Assembly (NCBI GenBank): GCA_002390205.1
Contig: DGOV01000113.1
Coordinates: 1-8,940 of the forward strand
Direction of reading: 5' to 3'
DNA: 8,940 nucleotides
Source: Proteobacteria bacterium UBA4457
Lineage (GTDB): Bacteria; Pseudomonadota; Gammaproteobacteria; Ga0077536
The notes under the pieces were generated by a model. It was not told where the DNA came from, did not search any database, and saw only the letters and a list, made by a program, of their open reading frames with translations. Shown here piece by piece: positions 1 through 6,984 of the stretch. Position 1 is the stretch's first letter. Every line of letters begins with the position of its first letter. The translations under genes were made by a program, and so were the position numbers.

Positions 1-1
1 G

Positions 2-2110
2 GCAGCGGACGATACTTTTCTTGGTGGTAGTAATCTCGAAGCCAGTATAGCTCAACAGGTGACTAGTGCTAATGTGGCATTCAGTGATGTCGGTTTGGAT
101 ATCGAAATTCAAAATGTTGGCATCTTTATGGTAGGCGATGACAGCACATTAACCGGCAGTGACGCGCTTGATGTAATGGCGGACCGAAGCGGTATTTTTG
201 CAGGCTTAGATGATAAGTTCACCAGACAGCCTGATCTGATCGTTCACTACAGTACCAAGGCCGTGGCTGATACTGGGGGCGTGGCTTACCTAGCTGGGCA
301 AGTCAACGATGGCATAATTGATTTTAGAAATCGCTATGACATAGGCAGTAATGTTGGTGTTGTTGCAATTGACAACAGCAGTCTTACCTTAGTTCATGAA
401 ATAGGCCACATGATGGGGTTATCTCATTCGCGAAAACAGGCTGAAGGCGCTGTCAGTGCAACTTTCCCGTGGGCTGTTGGATATGGCAAAGATGACAATT
501 TCGCAACAATTATGGCTTACGAGTCTGCTTTTAACGCTACAGGAATGCGCTTTTTCTCAACGCCTGATCGATTGTGTGCAGGGCCAGGAATAGACAAAAC
601 TCCATGTGGAATCGATGATTCAGATACCTTGAACGGGGCCTACTCTGTGAAAGCTTTAAGTATTACAGCTCTCCAGGTTAGCGCTATTTCAAATGGGTTG
701 CCGCCAGTGATGAGCATTTCAGGTCCAGACCCTCTATACATCTCTGATCCTAATTTAGCAGCAGACCTTGAAGCAGTTGCAGTTGATGTTGAAGATGGGG
801 ATATTTCATCATCGATAACGTCCGAAATAGTTGTGATTAATAATCCACGTATAGAGCATGACTATGAGCAAAGGTATACCGTAGTGGACAGTGATGGCAA
901 TGTTGGGGAAGGGTACAGGAGTATATTCATCACCGCTGAAGATATAGATACTGACAATGATGGCTTAGTCGATTATCTGGATGATGATGATGACAATGAT
1001 GGTGTTATCGATACTTTGGATGCTTTTCCCTTAGATGCTAGCGAACAATTGGACACTGATCTGGATGGTATTGGTAACAATGCTGATAGCGATGATGATG
1101 GTGATGAGATAGAGGACAGTTCTGATGCATTTCCATTGGACGCAGCTGAGAGCGTAGATACTGATGGTGATGGTGTTGGTAATAATACTGACACTGATGA
1201 TGATGGAGATGGCGTTTTGGACAGCGCGGATTCTTTCCCTCTGAATGCCTCTGAAAGTCTTGATACAGACGGTGATGGTATTGGTAACAATGCTGACCCT
1301 GATGATGATGGAGACGGAGTTGAGGACACCTCTGATGAACTCCCGTTGGATGCAACTGAGACTATAGATACTGACAATGATGGTATTGGTAACAATGCAG
1401 ACGAGGATGACGATGGTGATGGTGTGGCTGATATCTCTGATGCCTTCCCTTTAATTGATCTTGCAGGTTTAACTGATACTGACTCAGATGGAATCCCAAA
1501 TGACTGCGACACAGCATGTATTGATTTAGGTATGTCAGCTGATGATGATGACGATGGAGACGGCGTTAATGACATTGTTGACCTCTATCCTCTTGATGTG
1601 CGTTACGCCCAAGATTCAGACGGTGATGGTATGCCTGATGCATGGGAATCTGCATATGGCCTTAATCCAAACGATCCTTCAGATGCTGCGAGCGATCAGG
1701 ATAATGACGGAATAGTGGCCTTAGATGAATTTCTGGCAGGAACGCCACCTGCAGGATCTTTAGATATAGATGGGAACGGTCAATATGATGCTCTAACCGA
1801 TGGGTTACTATTTCTTCGCGATATGTTCGGTTTAGATGGTGATTCTCTGGTTAATGGAACTGTAGCATCAGACGCGAATTATACTGAATCGGCTGATATT
1901 GAATCACGCATTGAACTTCTCGGAAGTTTAATCGATATTGATGGCAACGGAGAGGTTGATGCCTTAACCGATGGGTTACTAATTTTGAGGTATTTGTTTG
2001 GTTTAGAGGGCGGTGCTTTGATTAACGGCGTTGTTGCAGGCAATGCGACAAGAACGACTGCAAGTGATATTGAATCTCATCTTGAGTCGCTTAAACCAGG
2101 AACATTGTAA
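2..2110 (+). CDS. Secreted metzincin-type zinc metallopeptidase with TSP3-like calcium stalk and C-terminal dockerin-like repeats (5' partial)
   Basis: The frame is open to the left edge, so the true start, signal peptide and any propeptide lie outside; the GTG at 59 is only an internal codon (residue 1 in the numbering here). Zinc site HEIGHMMGLSH at residues 113-123 gives ligands H113, H117 and H123 and catalytic E114. IMAYES at 151-156 fits the metzincin Met-turn and is followed by a FFSTPD segment, as in bacterial reprolysin-like (M12B-type) peptidases. Residues about 218-293 look like an Ig-like/DUF5011-type domain ('DVEDGDIS', 'YTVVDSDGNVGE'). Residues 297-547 are acidic DxDxDG repeats, and 568-681 are two dockerin-like repeats. 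By family it should be an exported, calcium-dependent endopeptidase; substrate unknown. No sorting signal (LPXTG, PEP-CTERM) is seen at the C-terminus. The asparaginase gene follows on the same strand with no clear terminator between, so the two may be co-transcribed. Domain family assignment is by motif only. Confidence 0.88.
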   Translation, partial: AADDTFLGGSNLEASIAQQVTSANVAFSDVGLDIEIQNVGIFMVGDDSTLTGSDALDVMADRSGIFAGLDDKFTRQPDLIVHYSTKAVADTGGVAYLAGQVNDGIIDFRNRYDIGSNVGVVAIDNSSLTLVHEIGHMMGLSHSRKQAEGAVSATFPWAVGYGKDDNFATIMAYESAFNATGMRFFSTPDRLCAGPGIDKTPCGIDDSDTLNGAYSVKALSITALQVSAISNGLPPVMSISGPDPLYISDPNLAADLEAVAVDVEDGDISSSITSEIVVINNPRIEHDYEQRYTVVDSDGNVGEGYRSIFITAEDIDTDNDGLVDYLDDDDDNDGVIDTLDAFPLDASEQLDTDLDGIGNNADSDDDGDEIEDSSDAFPLDAAESVDTDGDGVGNNTDTDDDGDGVLDSADSFPLNASESLDTDGDGIGNNADPDDDGDGVEDTSDELPLDATETIDTDNDGIGNNADEDDDGDGVADISDAFPLIDLAGLTDTDSDGIPNDCDTACIDLGMSADDDDDGDGVNDIVDLYPLDVRYAQDSDGDGMPDAWESAYGLNPNDPSDAASDQDNDGIVALDEFLAGTPPAGSLDIDGNGQYDALTDGLLFLRDMFGLDGDSLVNGTVASDANYTESADIESRIELLGSLIDIDGNGEVDALTDGLLILRYLFGLEGGALINGVVAGNATRTTASDIESHLESLKPGTL
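947..1612 (+). repeat. Thrombospondin type-3-like calcium-binding repeats inside the metallopeptidase gene
   Basis: Five consecutive units of exactly 35 residues (105 bases) occupy residues 297-471. Each begins DTDxDG, continues to a DDDGDG core and ends in a (D/E)xFPLDA-like linker. A sixth, longer unit (residues 473-518) carries an extra Cys pair, C483 and C487. Such Asp-rich loops bind calcium in thrombospondin and bacterial outer-surface proteins, so this is probably a calcium-stiffened spacer between the catalytic domain and the C-terminal repeats. Units differ at many third-codon positions, which points to old, purified repeats rather than recent slippage. The antisense reading frame over this stretch is a compositional artefact. 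Confidence 0.88.
1760..2101 (+). repeat. Tandem 57-residue dockerin-like (EF-hand-like) repeats at the C-terminus of the metallopeptidase
   Basis: Two adjacent 57-residue copies (residues 568-624 and 625-681) share DIDGNG, DALTDGLL, LFGL or MFGL, a hydrophobic 'L(V/I)NG(T/V)VA' stretch and a closing 'DIES' helix. DIDGNG..D matches an EF-hand-type calcium loop followed by a helix, the arrangement seen in type I dockerins. The second copy ends two residues before the stop. This C-terminal pair recurs on secreted proteins of marine Gammaproteobacteria; its partner is not known to me, and cohesin binding is not implied. Confidence 0.8.
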
Positions 2111-2130
2111 GGAGTGTAAACCTTACTATT

Positions 2131-2145
2131 AGGGGTATAGAAATA
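2131..2145 (+). promoter_or_regulatory. Possible true translation start of the asparaginase: AGGGG ribosome-binding site with an ATA codon
   Basis: AGGGG at 2131-2135 lies seven bases before an in-frame ATA at 2143-2145. Starting there, the product begins (M)NLPLKTVLGPSLACLV and runs into an LVLSPLCFSVSA segment, which is a complete Sec signal peptide with a lysine n-region, hydrophobic core and SVSA-type cleavage site. The first standard start codon in frame (TTG at 2188) would remove the n-region and half of the core. ATA is a very rare initiator, so either it is used here, it is an ATG mutated or misread by one base, or TTG/CTG is used. This is inference from spacing and peptide shape. Confidence 0.4.
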
Positions 2146-2187
2146 AACCTTCCATTAAAAACAGTACTGGGGCCTTCGCTCGCATGT

Positions 2188-3207
2188 TTGGTGCTAGTCC
2201 TGTCACCTTTATGTTTTTCTGTGTCAGCGAGCGGGAGTAACGACAGCCCAATTGCCATTGTGATTCATGGGGGTGCCGGCACCATAAAGCGCGAACTGAT
2301 GAGCGATGAAATGGAAGACAGGTATCGCGAGGTACTAGCGGAGGCTATTGAGTCTGGATACCAAATCTTAAAAAATGATGGTTCAAGTACAGATGCAGTA
2401 ATCGCAACAATTACATTGCTTGAAGATTCTCCTCTTTTTAATGCAGGTCATGGTGCTGTATTTAATCATGACGGTAATATTGAATTAGATGCCTCAATAA
2501 TGCAGGGCGGCGACCTAAATGCCGGAGCCGTCGCTGCGGTGTCTCGGGTTAAAAACCCTATAACTCTTGCCCTAGCAGTATTAGAGCATTCTCCTCACGT
2601 CATGCTAGTTGGGGAAGGCGCTGAGATGTTTGCTCAACAGCAGGGCATTGGTTTGGTCCCAAATGAGTACTTCAAAACTGAACGGCGACGCCTTCAATTG
2701 GAAGAGATTCTCGCTAAAGAAAAAAGCGCCTCCCTATCAAAAACAGCGTCCAATGCGTTGCTTGCTGCATATCGATTTGATGAAAAGAAATTAGGTACTG
2801 TGGGTGCAGTGGCGATTGATAAACGTGGAAATATTGCCGCAGGAACGTCCACAGGGGGAATGACTAACAAACGGTTCGGTCGAGTAGGAGATGTACCTGT
2901 AATTGGAGCTGGTACCTATGCAGACAATAATTCCTGTGGCATTTCTGCCACTGGCCATGGAGAGTATTTTATTCGAGCTGCAGTGGCCCATGATATATGT
3001 GCGCGAATGGAGTACAAAGGTATTAGTTTACAACAGGCACAAGATGAAGTTGTCCAAGACAAGCTGGTTAAAATGAACGGTTCTGGCGGCGTTATTGGAG
3101 TTGATAAGGATGCCAATGTCTCGTTTTCTTTTAACTCGTTGGGAATGTACAGAGCCTCTATCGACAAAGATGGTGTACGCCAAGTTAAGATTTTTAAAGA
3201 CGACTAA
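2188..3207 (+). CDS. iaaA: Exported isoaspartyl peptidase/L-asparaginase (Ntn-hydrolase family T2)
   Basis: Hydrolyses beta-aspartyl (isoaspartyl) dipeptides and L-asparagine after self-cleavage into alpha and beta chains. Visible family motifs (numbered from TTG 2188): IHGGAG at 26-31, NAGHGAVF at 85-92 followed by LDASIM at 100-105, GTVGAVA at 203-209 with T204 as the predicted autocatalytic N-terminal nucleophile, TSTGGM at 220-225, GRVGD at 231-235 and TGHGE at 255-259. All expected catalytic-core motifs are intact. The 339 residues are close to the usual 310-350. The N-terminus is a hydrophobic signal-like segment ending near SVSA, so the enzyme is probably periplasmic, unlike many cytoplasmic homologues. 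TTG 2188 is the first standard start codon in frame, but the signal peptide appears to begin further upstream, near 2143. It lies just after the secreted protease gene, which suggests a joint role in peptide breakdown. Aspartylglucosaminidase is the main alternative; HGGAG plus GTVGAVA favours IaaA. Confidence 0.93.
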   Translation: MVLVLSPLCFSVSASGSNDSPIAIVIHGGAGTIKRELMSDEMEDRYREVLAEAIESGYQILKNDGSSTDAVIATITLLEDSPLFNAGHGAVFNHDGNIELDASIMQGGDLNAGAVAAVSRVKNPITLALAVLEHSPHVMLVGEGAEMFAQQQGIGLVPNEYFKTERRRLQLEEILAKEKSASLSKTASNALLAAYRFDEKKLGTVGAVAIDKRGNIAAGTSTGGMTNKRFGRVGDVPVIGAGTYADNNSCGISATGHGEYFIRAAVAHDICARMEYKGISLQQAQDEVVQDKLVKMNGSGGVIGVDKDANVSFSFNSLGMYRASIDKDGVRQVKIFKDD

Positions 3208-3210
3208 GTT

Positions 3211-3232
3211 AAGTATCCTTTGGGGATCTTTT
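3211..3232 (+). terminator. Weak intrinsic terminator after the asparaginase gene
   Basis: AAG-T-ATCC (3211-3218) can pair with GGATCTT (3224-3230) to give a seven-pair stem with one bulged T and a five-base loop. The stem runs directly into a short T run (3229-3232). It sits four bases after the asparaginase stop, in the gap between two converging genes. The stem is GC-poor and the T run short, so its strength is uncertain. Confidence 0.4.
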
Positions 3233-3248
3233 GTTAACTTATAGCTCT

Positions 3249-3260
3249 AATGCTAGCATT
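3249..3260. repeat. Perfect 12-base palindrome at the convergent gene junction
   Basis: AATGCTAGCATT is fully self-complementary and touches the stop codon of the minus-strand membrane-protein gene. With no loop and no following T run it is a poor terminator by itself. It may be a protein-binding site or chance; only the palindrome is certain. Confidence 0.35.
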
Positions 3261-4993
3261 TAAAAGTTGAACCAGCCCATAGCGTCGTAGGTAATCCCTG
3301 TTGATACAAACCCTTGTATCGCGAAAAGACAACCGGTTAAGACCAACCCTAAAATAGATCCAATAATTCCATTGTTTGCCGCATAGCCTAAGATGGCGGT
3401 AGGTTTATAAATTAGCTCTTTGTAGTTAATAGATTCGTCCACTTGCTCAAGTAGGGCTTTGGCGCTTTGCAGATCGGTAATGCGCTCTTGGTCTGCATTA
3501 GCCAATTTTAACTCCCATATTTCCTCTTCGATGATAAATAGCTGATTACGCACAAAATCTCTATGCTCAGCACTCAGTGATTGGAGCTTAATTGCTTTGT
3601 AGATGGCAAAGAGGCTTATGCCTGAAATAATCGTAATGATTGCTACGATTACATATATAGTTGAAATATGATGCCTCATCTCAGTCCACACAATGAGATT
3701 TAAAATGGCGATGCAAAACAGGGAATAGAAAATAAGAATCGATGTGTAAGCTTGGATTCTCAAGTAAAAAGCCTCACCGAATGATCGCAGAACCTTGCGT
3801 GCATTCATCCAGCTAAAAACGTTAGCTCTTTTTTGTAAGTCTATAAATATATGACGTTTATTAGCTTCTGGATTCCTGCTAGTTGTGAATATCGAAGCGA
3901 TTGATATGCCCGGATACTGTACTAGATCACCTAGTTTTTTAGCCGTTTGAAATCGTCTTTCAAAATCTATTGCACAGATCACTCCAAAAAATAACATCTG
4001 AAAGCCCAGCATGAAACCTAGAATCGATGCGAAGCTAATTAATTTTTCAGCAGCAGTAATACCAAATAAGCTCACATCATAATAGGCTCTGACCAAAAAT
4101 GGAGTTGCAGGTATAGCTAGCATGCAGGGATATATAATGAACCTAAAACTAGAGCCAAAGTCTTTCTCATAAACTGATTTAATAATACTGTACAAGAGAA
4201 ACCCTGAGGCAATTTGTTGAGATTGCGTAGCATTAGTATTGGCGGGAAATAATGAACTGGATTCTTCGCTGGTTAACTGATTGGCTGTGCTGTGATCTAA
4301 TTCGAGAGGAATACCTTGCAGGCATATATCATTTTCATCCATTGAGCAGGTCAATTCATCCTCTATTAATCCTGGATATTTGGTGGGTTCAACCCAACCG
4401 GCCACTAGCCTTCGATTGGTTTTATCCTCGTCCCAGTTAGGCGCGGGTAGACAGAGCCTCTCTAAATCTTCTTCTCTAAAGTAGGCATATTTAACGGAGA
4501 TAATAAGTCGCCGCATAACCAGTAGTAAGTAGGCCAGAATGATCTGAAATCTATCGATATTTTGCAATGCGTCTGTCTCTGAAAACACCGCTAAAAAGAC
4601 GCCAATAGTCAAAGCCCAAGAGGCGGGGTAGATGATCAGCCAGGACAAAATGATTGTGGCCAACGGTCGATGAGCCAGTGAAATGGAGCACAAACCTCTG
4701 TTTTGTATGACGTGCCATGCTCTAGATAGTGAACTTTCCATAATAATGGCAGCGAGGGGTGATAAAAACACAGGTGGCAGATTCTCATAGATGAAGGTTT
4801 TCCAAAAATCTTTCCATGAAAACTTTACTGGTGAATGGAAATCTTTGGCAGACCTATCAGATGAAGTACTTCTTAACTTGGCAGCTTCGTACGATGAGTT
4901 TAATCCAGATATAAATCGCTCATCTTCCTCATTGGATGGCTGTCTTAGACTGAGATAGGACTCAGGATTAGAGGATTCTTGATTATTTGCCAT
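3260..4993 (-). CDS. Uncharacterised multi-pass inner-membrane protein with a cytosolic-type coiled-coil
   Basis: I do not recognise this 577-residue protein. It starts at an ATG (4993 reading down) with only a weak AGGTT-like ribosome-binding site. Residues 1-60 are polar and Ser/Glu-rich with no signal peptide. Hydrophobic spans likely to cross the membrane are about 111-137, 149-167, 284-303, 319-342, 416-436, 443-466 and 540-563, with 73-88 possible but weaker. A soluble loop at about 170-280 contains an acidic stretch and four cysteines (C181, C216, C224 and, just beyond, C290). A second soluble loop covers 343-410, and a Glu/Leu-rich helix at about 473-522 looks like a coiled-coil. The last span is Gly-rich (GIIGSILGLVLTG), as in helix-packing segments. 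There are no transporter, kinase, nuclease or channel signature motifs that I can name. It is convergent with the asparaginase gene and divergent from the symporter gene, so the neighbours do not give it a role. Reality as a gene is supported by length, sensible composition and clean hydrophobic periodicity. Confidence 0.82.
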   Translation of the reverse strand: MANNQESSNPESYLSLRQPSNEEDERFISGLNSSYEAAKLRSTSSDRSAKDFHSPVKFSWKDFWKTFIYENLPPVFLSPLAAIIMESSLSRAWHVIQNRGLCSISLAHRPLATIILSWLIIYPASWALTIGVFLAVFSETDALQNIDRFQIILAYLLLVMRRLIISVKYAYFREEDLERLCLPAPNWDEDKTNRRLVAGWVEPTKYPGLIEDELTCSMDENDICLQGIPLELDHSTANQLTSEESSSLFPANTNATQSQQIASGFLLYSIIKSVYEKDFGSSFRFIIYPCMLAIPATPFLVRAYYDVSLFGITAAEKLISFASILGFMLGFQMLFFGVICAIDFERRFQTAKKLGDLVQYPGISIASIFTTSRNPEANKRHIFIDLQKRANVFSWMNARKVLRSFGEAFYLRIQAYTSILIFYSLFCIAILNLIVWTEMRHHISTIYVIVAIITIISGISLFAIYKAIKLQSLSAEHRDFVRNQLFIIEEEIWELKLANADQERITDLQSAKALLEQVDESINYKELIYKPTAILGYAANNGIIGSILGLVLTGCLFAIQGFVSTGITYDAMGWFNF

Positions 4994-5198
4994 TTTCGTA
5001 ACCTAGTTGTTGGGTAGTCCCTTTAAGTTCGGATAAAAGTCATTTATATCTATGGATTTGTTGATGAGTTGTAATCAGTATTGGATTATTATGCTATGAC
5101 CGTCTATCCAGATATCTATAGTTTGTAGAGCATCTTTTTTCCAAGCCATACAGCAACATAACCAGGTACAATTTAGTAAGAACACATGGACACTAAGT
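4994..5198. promoter_or_regulatory. Divergent intergenic region between the membrane-protein gene and the symporter operon
   Basis: This 205-base AT-rich gap must hold the promoters for both directions. The best plus-strand candidate I see is TTGATG (5061-5066) with GATTAT (5084-5089) at 17-base spacing, a mediocre sigma-70 match. A TATTAT also lies at 5087-5092, and an AGATATCT palindrome lies at 5110-5117. No coding region of useful length is apparent. Promoter positions are guesses; only the existence of a regulatory gap is well supported. Confidence 0.4.
5072..5088. promoter_or_regulatory. Candidate operator: TAATC-N7-GATTA inverted repeat
   Basis: A 17-base inverted repeat with perfect five-base arms overlaps the likely promoter of the symporter operon. 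Repressors of the LacI/GalR type, often paired with sugar operons, bind palindromes of about this length, but the arms do not match a consensus I can name. No regulator gene lies in the window. Chance is a real possibility in AT-rich DNA. Confidence 0.25.
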
Positions 5199-6938
5199 AT
5201 GACCAATCAAGACATGACATTAACTTTAGTTAGCTGTGCTTTTTTTATGGTGCTTGTGGCTTTTATTTCGTATCGGCAGTCTAAAGATGAATCTAATAGT
5301 CGAGATGGTTACTTCTTAGCGGGTCGAGGTCTTAGCGCTGTATTTATAGCTGGTTCATTGCTTCTCACGAATTTGTCCGCAGAGCAATTGATTGGCCTGA
5401 ATGGTTCAGCCTATGGTTTCAATCTAAGTAGCATGGCTTGGGAAGTCACTGCTGCAGTGGCGACGATAGCCATGGCATTTGTTTTTCTACCTCGCTATCT
5501 TGCGGGAGCCTTTTCCACTCTACCTGAGTTTTTAAACAATCGGTTCGATGATGACGTAAGGCGATTAACCGTCGTATTATTTATGCTCGGTTATGGGCTG
5601 GTGACCATTCCATCGGTTTTGTACTCAGGTTCCATTGCGGTGCTGCAGTTATTTGATATACCAGCCATGTTTGATATCTCATATAGTAAGTCTATTGCTT
5701 TGACCATCTTAGTCATTGGCAGTGTGGGTGGTGTCTACGCTATTTTTGGCGGCCTAAGAGCTGTTGCTGTGTCAGACACATTAAATGGTCTAGGTTTATT
5801 GCTGATTGGTATAGCGGTGCCGATCCTTGGGCTGTCATTGCTAGGAGAGGGCAGTGCAGTCACAGGTTTGAAAATCATCGCCACGACAAACACTGAAAAG
5901 CTCAACGCTATCGGCTCATCAGATGATCCAACACCCTTTGCCACGCTATTTACCGGAATGATCTTTGCTAATTTATTTTACTGGTGCACCAATCAATATG
6001 TAATACAGCGTACTTTGGGAGCAAAGAGCCTTGCGGAGGGGCAGAAGGGTGTTTTGTTCTCAGGATTCTTTAAAGTATTGGTGCCCTTTATGATGATGAT
6101 TCCTGGTGTAGTCGCCTTTCATCTTTATGGAGGCCCAGATAGTACAAGTGGTTTGACTTCAATTGATTTGGCCTATCCTCAACTCATTAGAGATGTTCTA
6201 CCTAATTATGCGTCAGGGTTCTTTTTGGCCGTCTTACTTGGTGCTGTGTTTAGCTCTTTTAACTCACTCCTGAACAGTGCAGCAACACTATTTTGTTTAG
6301 ATGTCTATGAACCTTGGAAAAAGTCTCGATGCCATACAGATGTGTCCGATCAGCATATTCTTAAGGTCGCAAAAATTGCATCTATTGTGATTGCTCTGTT
6401 TTCATTCGTGGTCGCGCCCTTGTTACAGTTTGCCCCAGATGGGTTATGGCAGATTATTCGTATTTTCACCGGTTTCTATAATATTCCTGTAATCACTATT
6501 GTTATAGTTGGCCTGTTTACTAACCACGTGCCGGCTCTGGGGGCCAAGGTGGTTATTGGTTTTCATGTGATTGCCTACGGTGTACTTAAGTTCGTTTTAA
6601 ATGATGTGGTTACAGTTCATTTTATTCACCTCTATGGCATTCTGTTTTTTGCTGAAGTTTTGATAATGCTAGTGATTGGATATTTCTTCCCTGTCTCGAC
6701 GGAATGGACATACAAAAATAACGAAAAAGTTGATATGCAACCATGGCGCTTGCGAGTGCCTTGCGCCACCACGCTTATTTCCTGTGTGATAGGGTTATAT
6801 TTACTTTTTTCACCTCTAGGCATAGTTGGGGGCTTAAGCCAATTATTCTTCCCGCTGGTGGGTGGTTTAATAGCAGTAAATATAGCGGTATGGTGGCACT
6901 ATGGAGTGTCCAAGCTAGTGTCGACTCGCGCGAGTTAA
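5199..6938 (+). CDS. Sodium:solute symporter (SSS/SLC5 family, YidK-like), probable galactoside transporter
   Basis: An inner-membrane Na+-coupled symporter that likely brings sugar into the cell. Signature segments of the YidK-like sugar branch are visible: GYFLAGR at residues 37-43, TNLSAEQLIGLNG at 57-69, FLPRYL at 96-101, GGLRAVAVSDTLNG at 184-197, EKLNAIG at 233-239, WCTNQYVIQRTL at 262-273, FNSLLNSAATLF at 354-365 and TGFYNIP at 424-430. The 579 residues and many hydrophobic spans (about 13-14 helices) fit the family; from memory it resembles E. coli YidK along its whole length. The start at 5199 has a weak ribosome-binding site; an in-frame ATG at 5214 is an alternative that would trim only five residues. 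The GH36 alpha-galactosidase begins 46 bases after the stop, on the same strand, so the two form an apparent operon. That neighbour suggests a galactose-containing oligosaccharide as substrate, which is inference; the exact sugar cannot be read from the sequence. Confidence 0.93.
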   Translation: MTNQDMTLTLVSCAFFMVLVAFISYRQSKDESNSRDGYFLAGRGLSAVFIAGSLLLTNLSAEQLIGLNGSAYGFNLSSMAWEVTAAVATIAMAFVFLPRYLAGAFSTLPEFLNNRFDDDVRRLTVVLFMLGYGLVTIPSVLYSGSIAVLQLFDIPAMFDISYSKSIALTILVIGSVGGVYAIFGGLRAVAVSDTLNGLGLLLIGIAVPILGLSLLGEGSAVTGLKIIATTNTEKLNAIGSSDDPTPFATLFTGMIFANLFYWCTNQYVIQRTLGAKSLAEGQKGVLFSGFFKVLVPFMMMIPGVVAFHLYGGPDSTSGLTSIDLAYPQLIRDVLPNYASGFFLAVLLGAVFSSFNSLLNSAATLFCLDVYEPWKKSRCHTDVSDQHILKVAKIASIVIALFSFVVAPLLQFAPDGLWQIIRIFTGFYNIPVITIVIVGLFTNHVPALGAKVVIGFHVIAYGVLKFVLNDVVTVHFIHLYGILFFAEVLIMLVIGYFFPVSTEWTYKNNEKVDMQPWRLRVPCATTLISCVIGLYLLFSPLGIVGGLSQLFFPLVGGLIAVNIAVWWHYGVSKLVSTRAS

Positions 6939-6984
6939 TTGAATGGTATTTCCAGGGTTAGATTAAAATAGTGAACATCGGTCT

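Noticed and set aside
59..61. GTG at 59 as the start of the metallopeptidase
   Set aside because: The frame continues open to the left edge with sensible protein sequence, there is no ribosome-binding site before it, and a secreted protease needs a signal peptide that is not present here.
947..1471. Regular 105-base repeats that could suggest a CRISPR-like or tandem DNA array
   Set aside because: The repeats follow codon structure inside a protease gene, differ mainly at synonymous positions and have no unique spacers. They are protein repeats.
973..1575. Long antisense open frame (about 200 residues, Ser/Pro-rich) and a shorter His-rich one at 1038-1355
   Set aside because: Both are mirror images of the Asp-rich GAT/GAC repeats on the plus strand. 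The low-complexity Ser/Pro or His/Gln composition is what the antisense of such repeats must give.
2609..3167. Small frames within the asparaginase gene (2609-2794 plus; 2791-2991 and 2916-3167 minus)
   Set aside because: They lie wholly inside a gene with all family motifs intact and show no recognisable protein features.
4252..4440. 62-residue plus-strand frame inside the membrane-protein gene
   Set aside because: It is Trp-rich antisense of the polar loop of the 577-residue protein, with no ribosome-binding site or recognisable motif.
5735..6961. Small frames overlapping the symporter gene (5735-5944 minus, 6632-6823 minus, 6743-6961 plus)
   Set aside because: They overlap a well-conserved transporter reading frame. 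The last extends 23 bases past the stop but has no features of its own.
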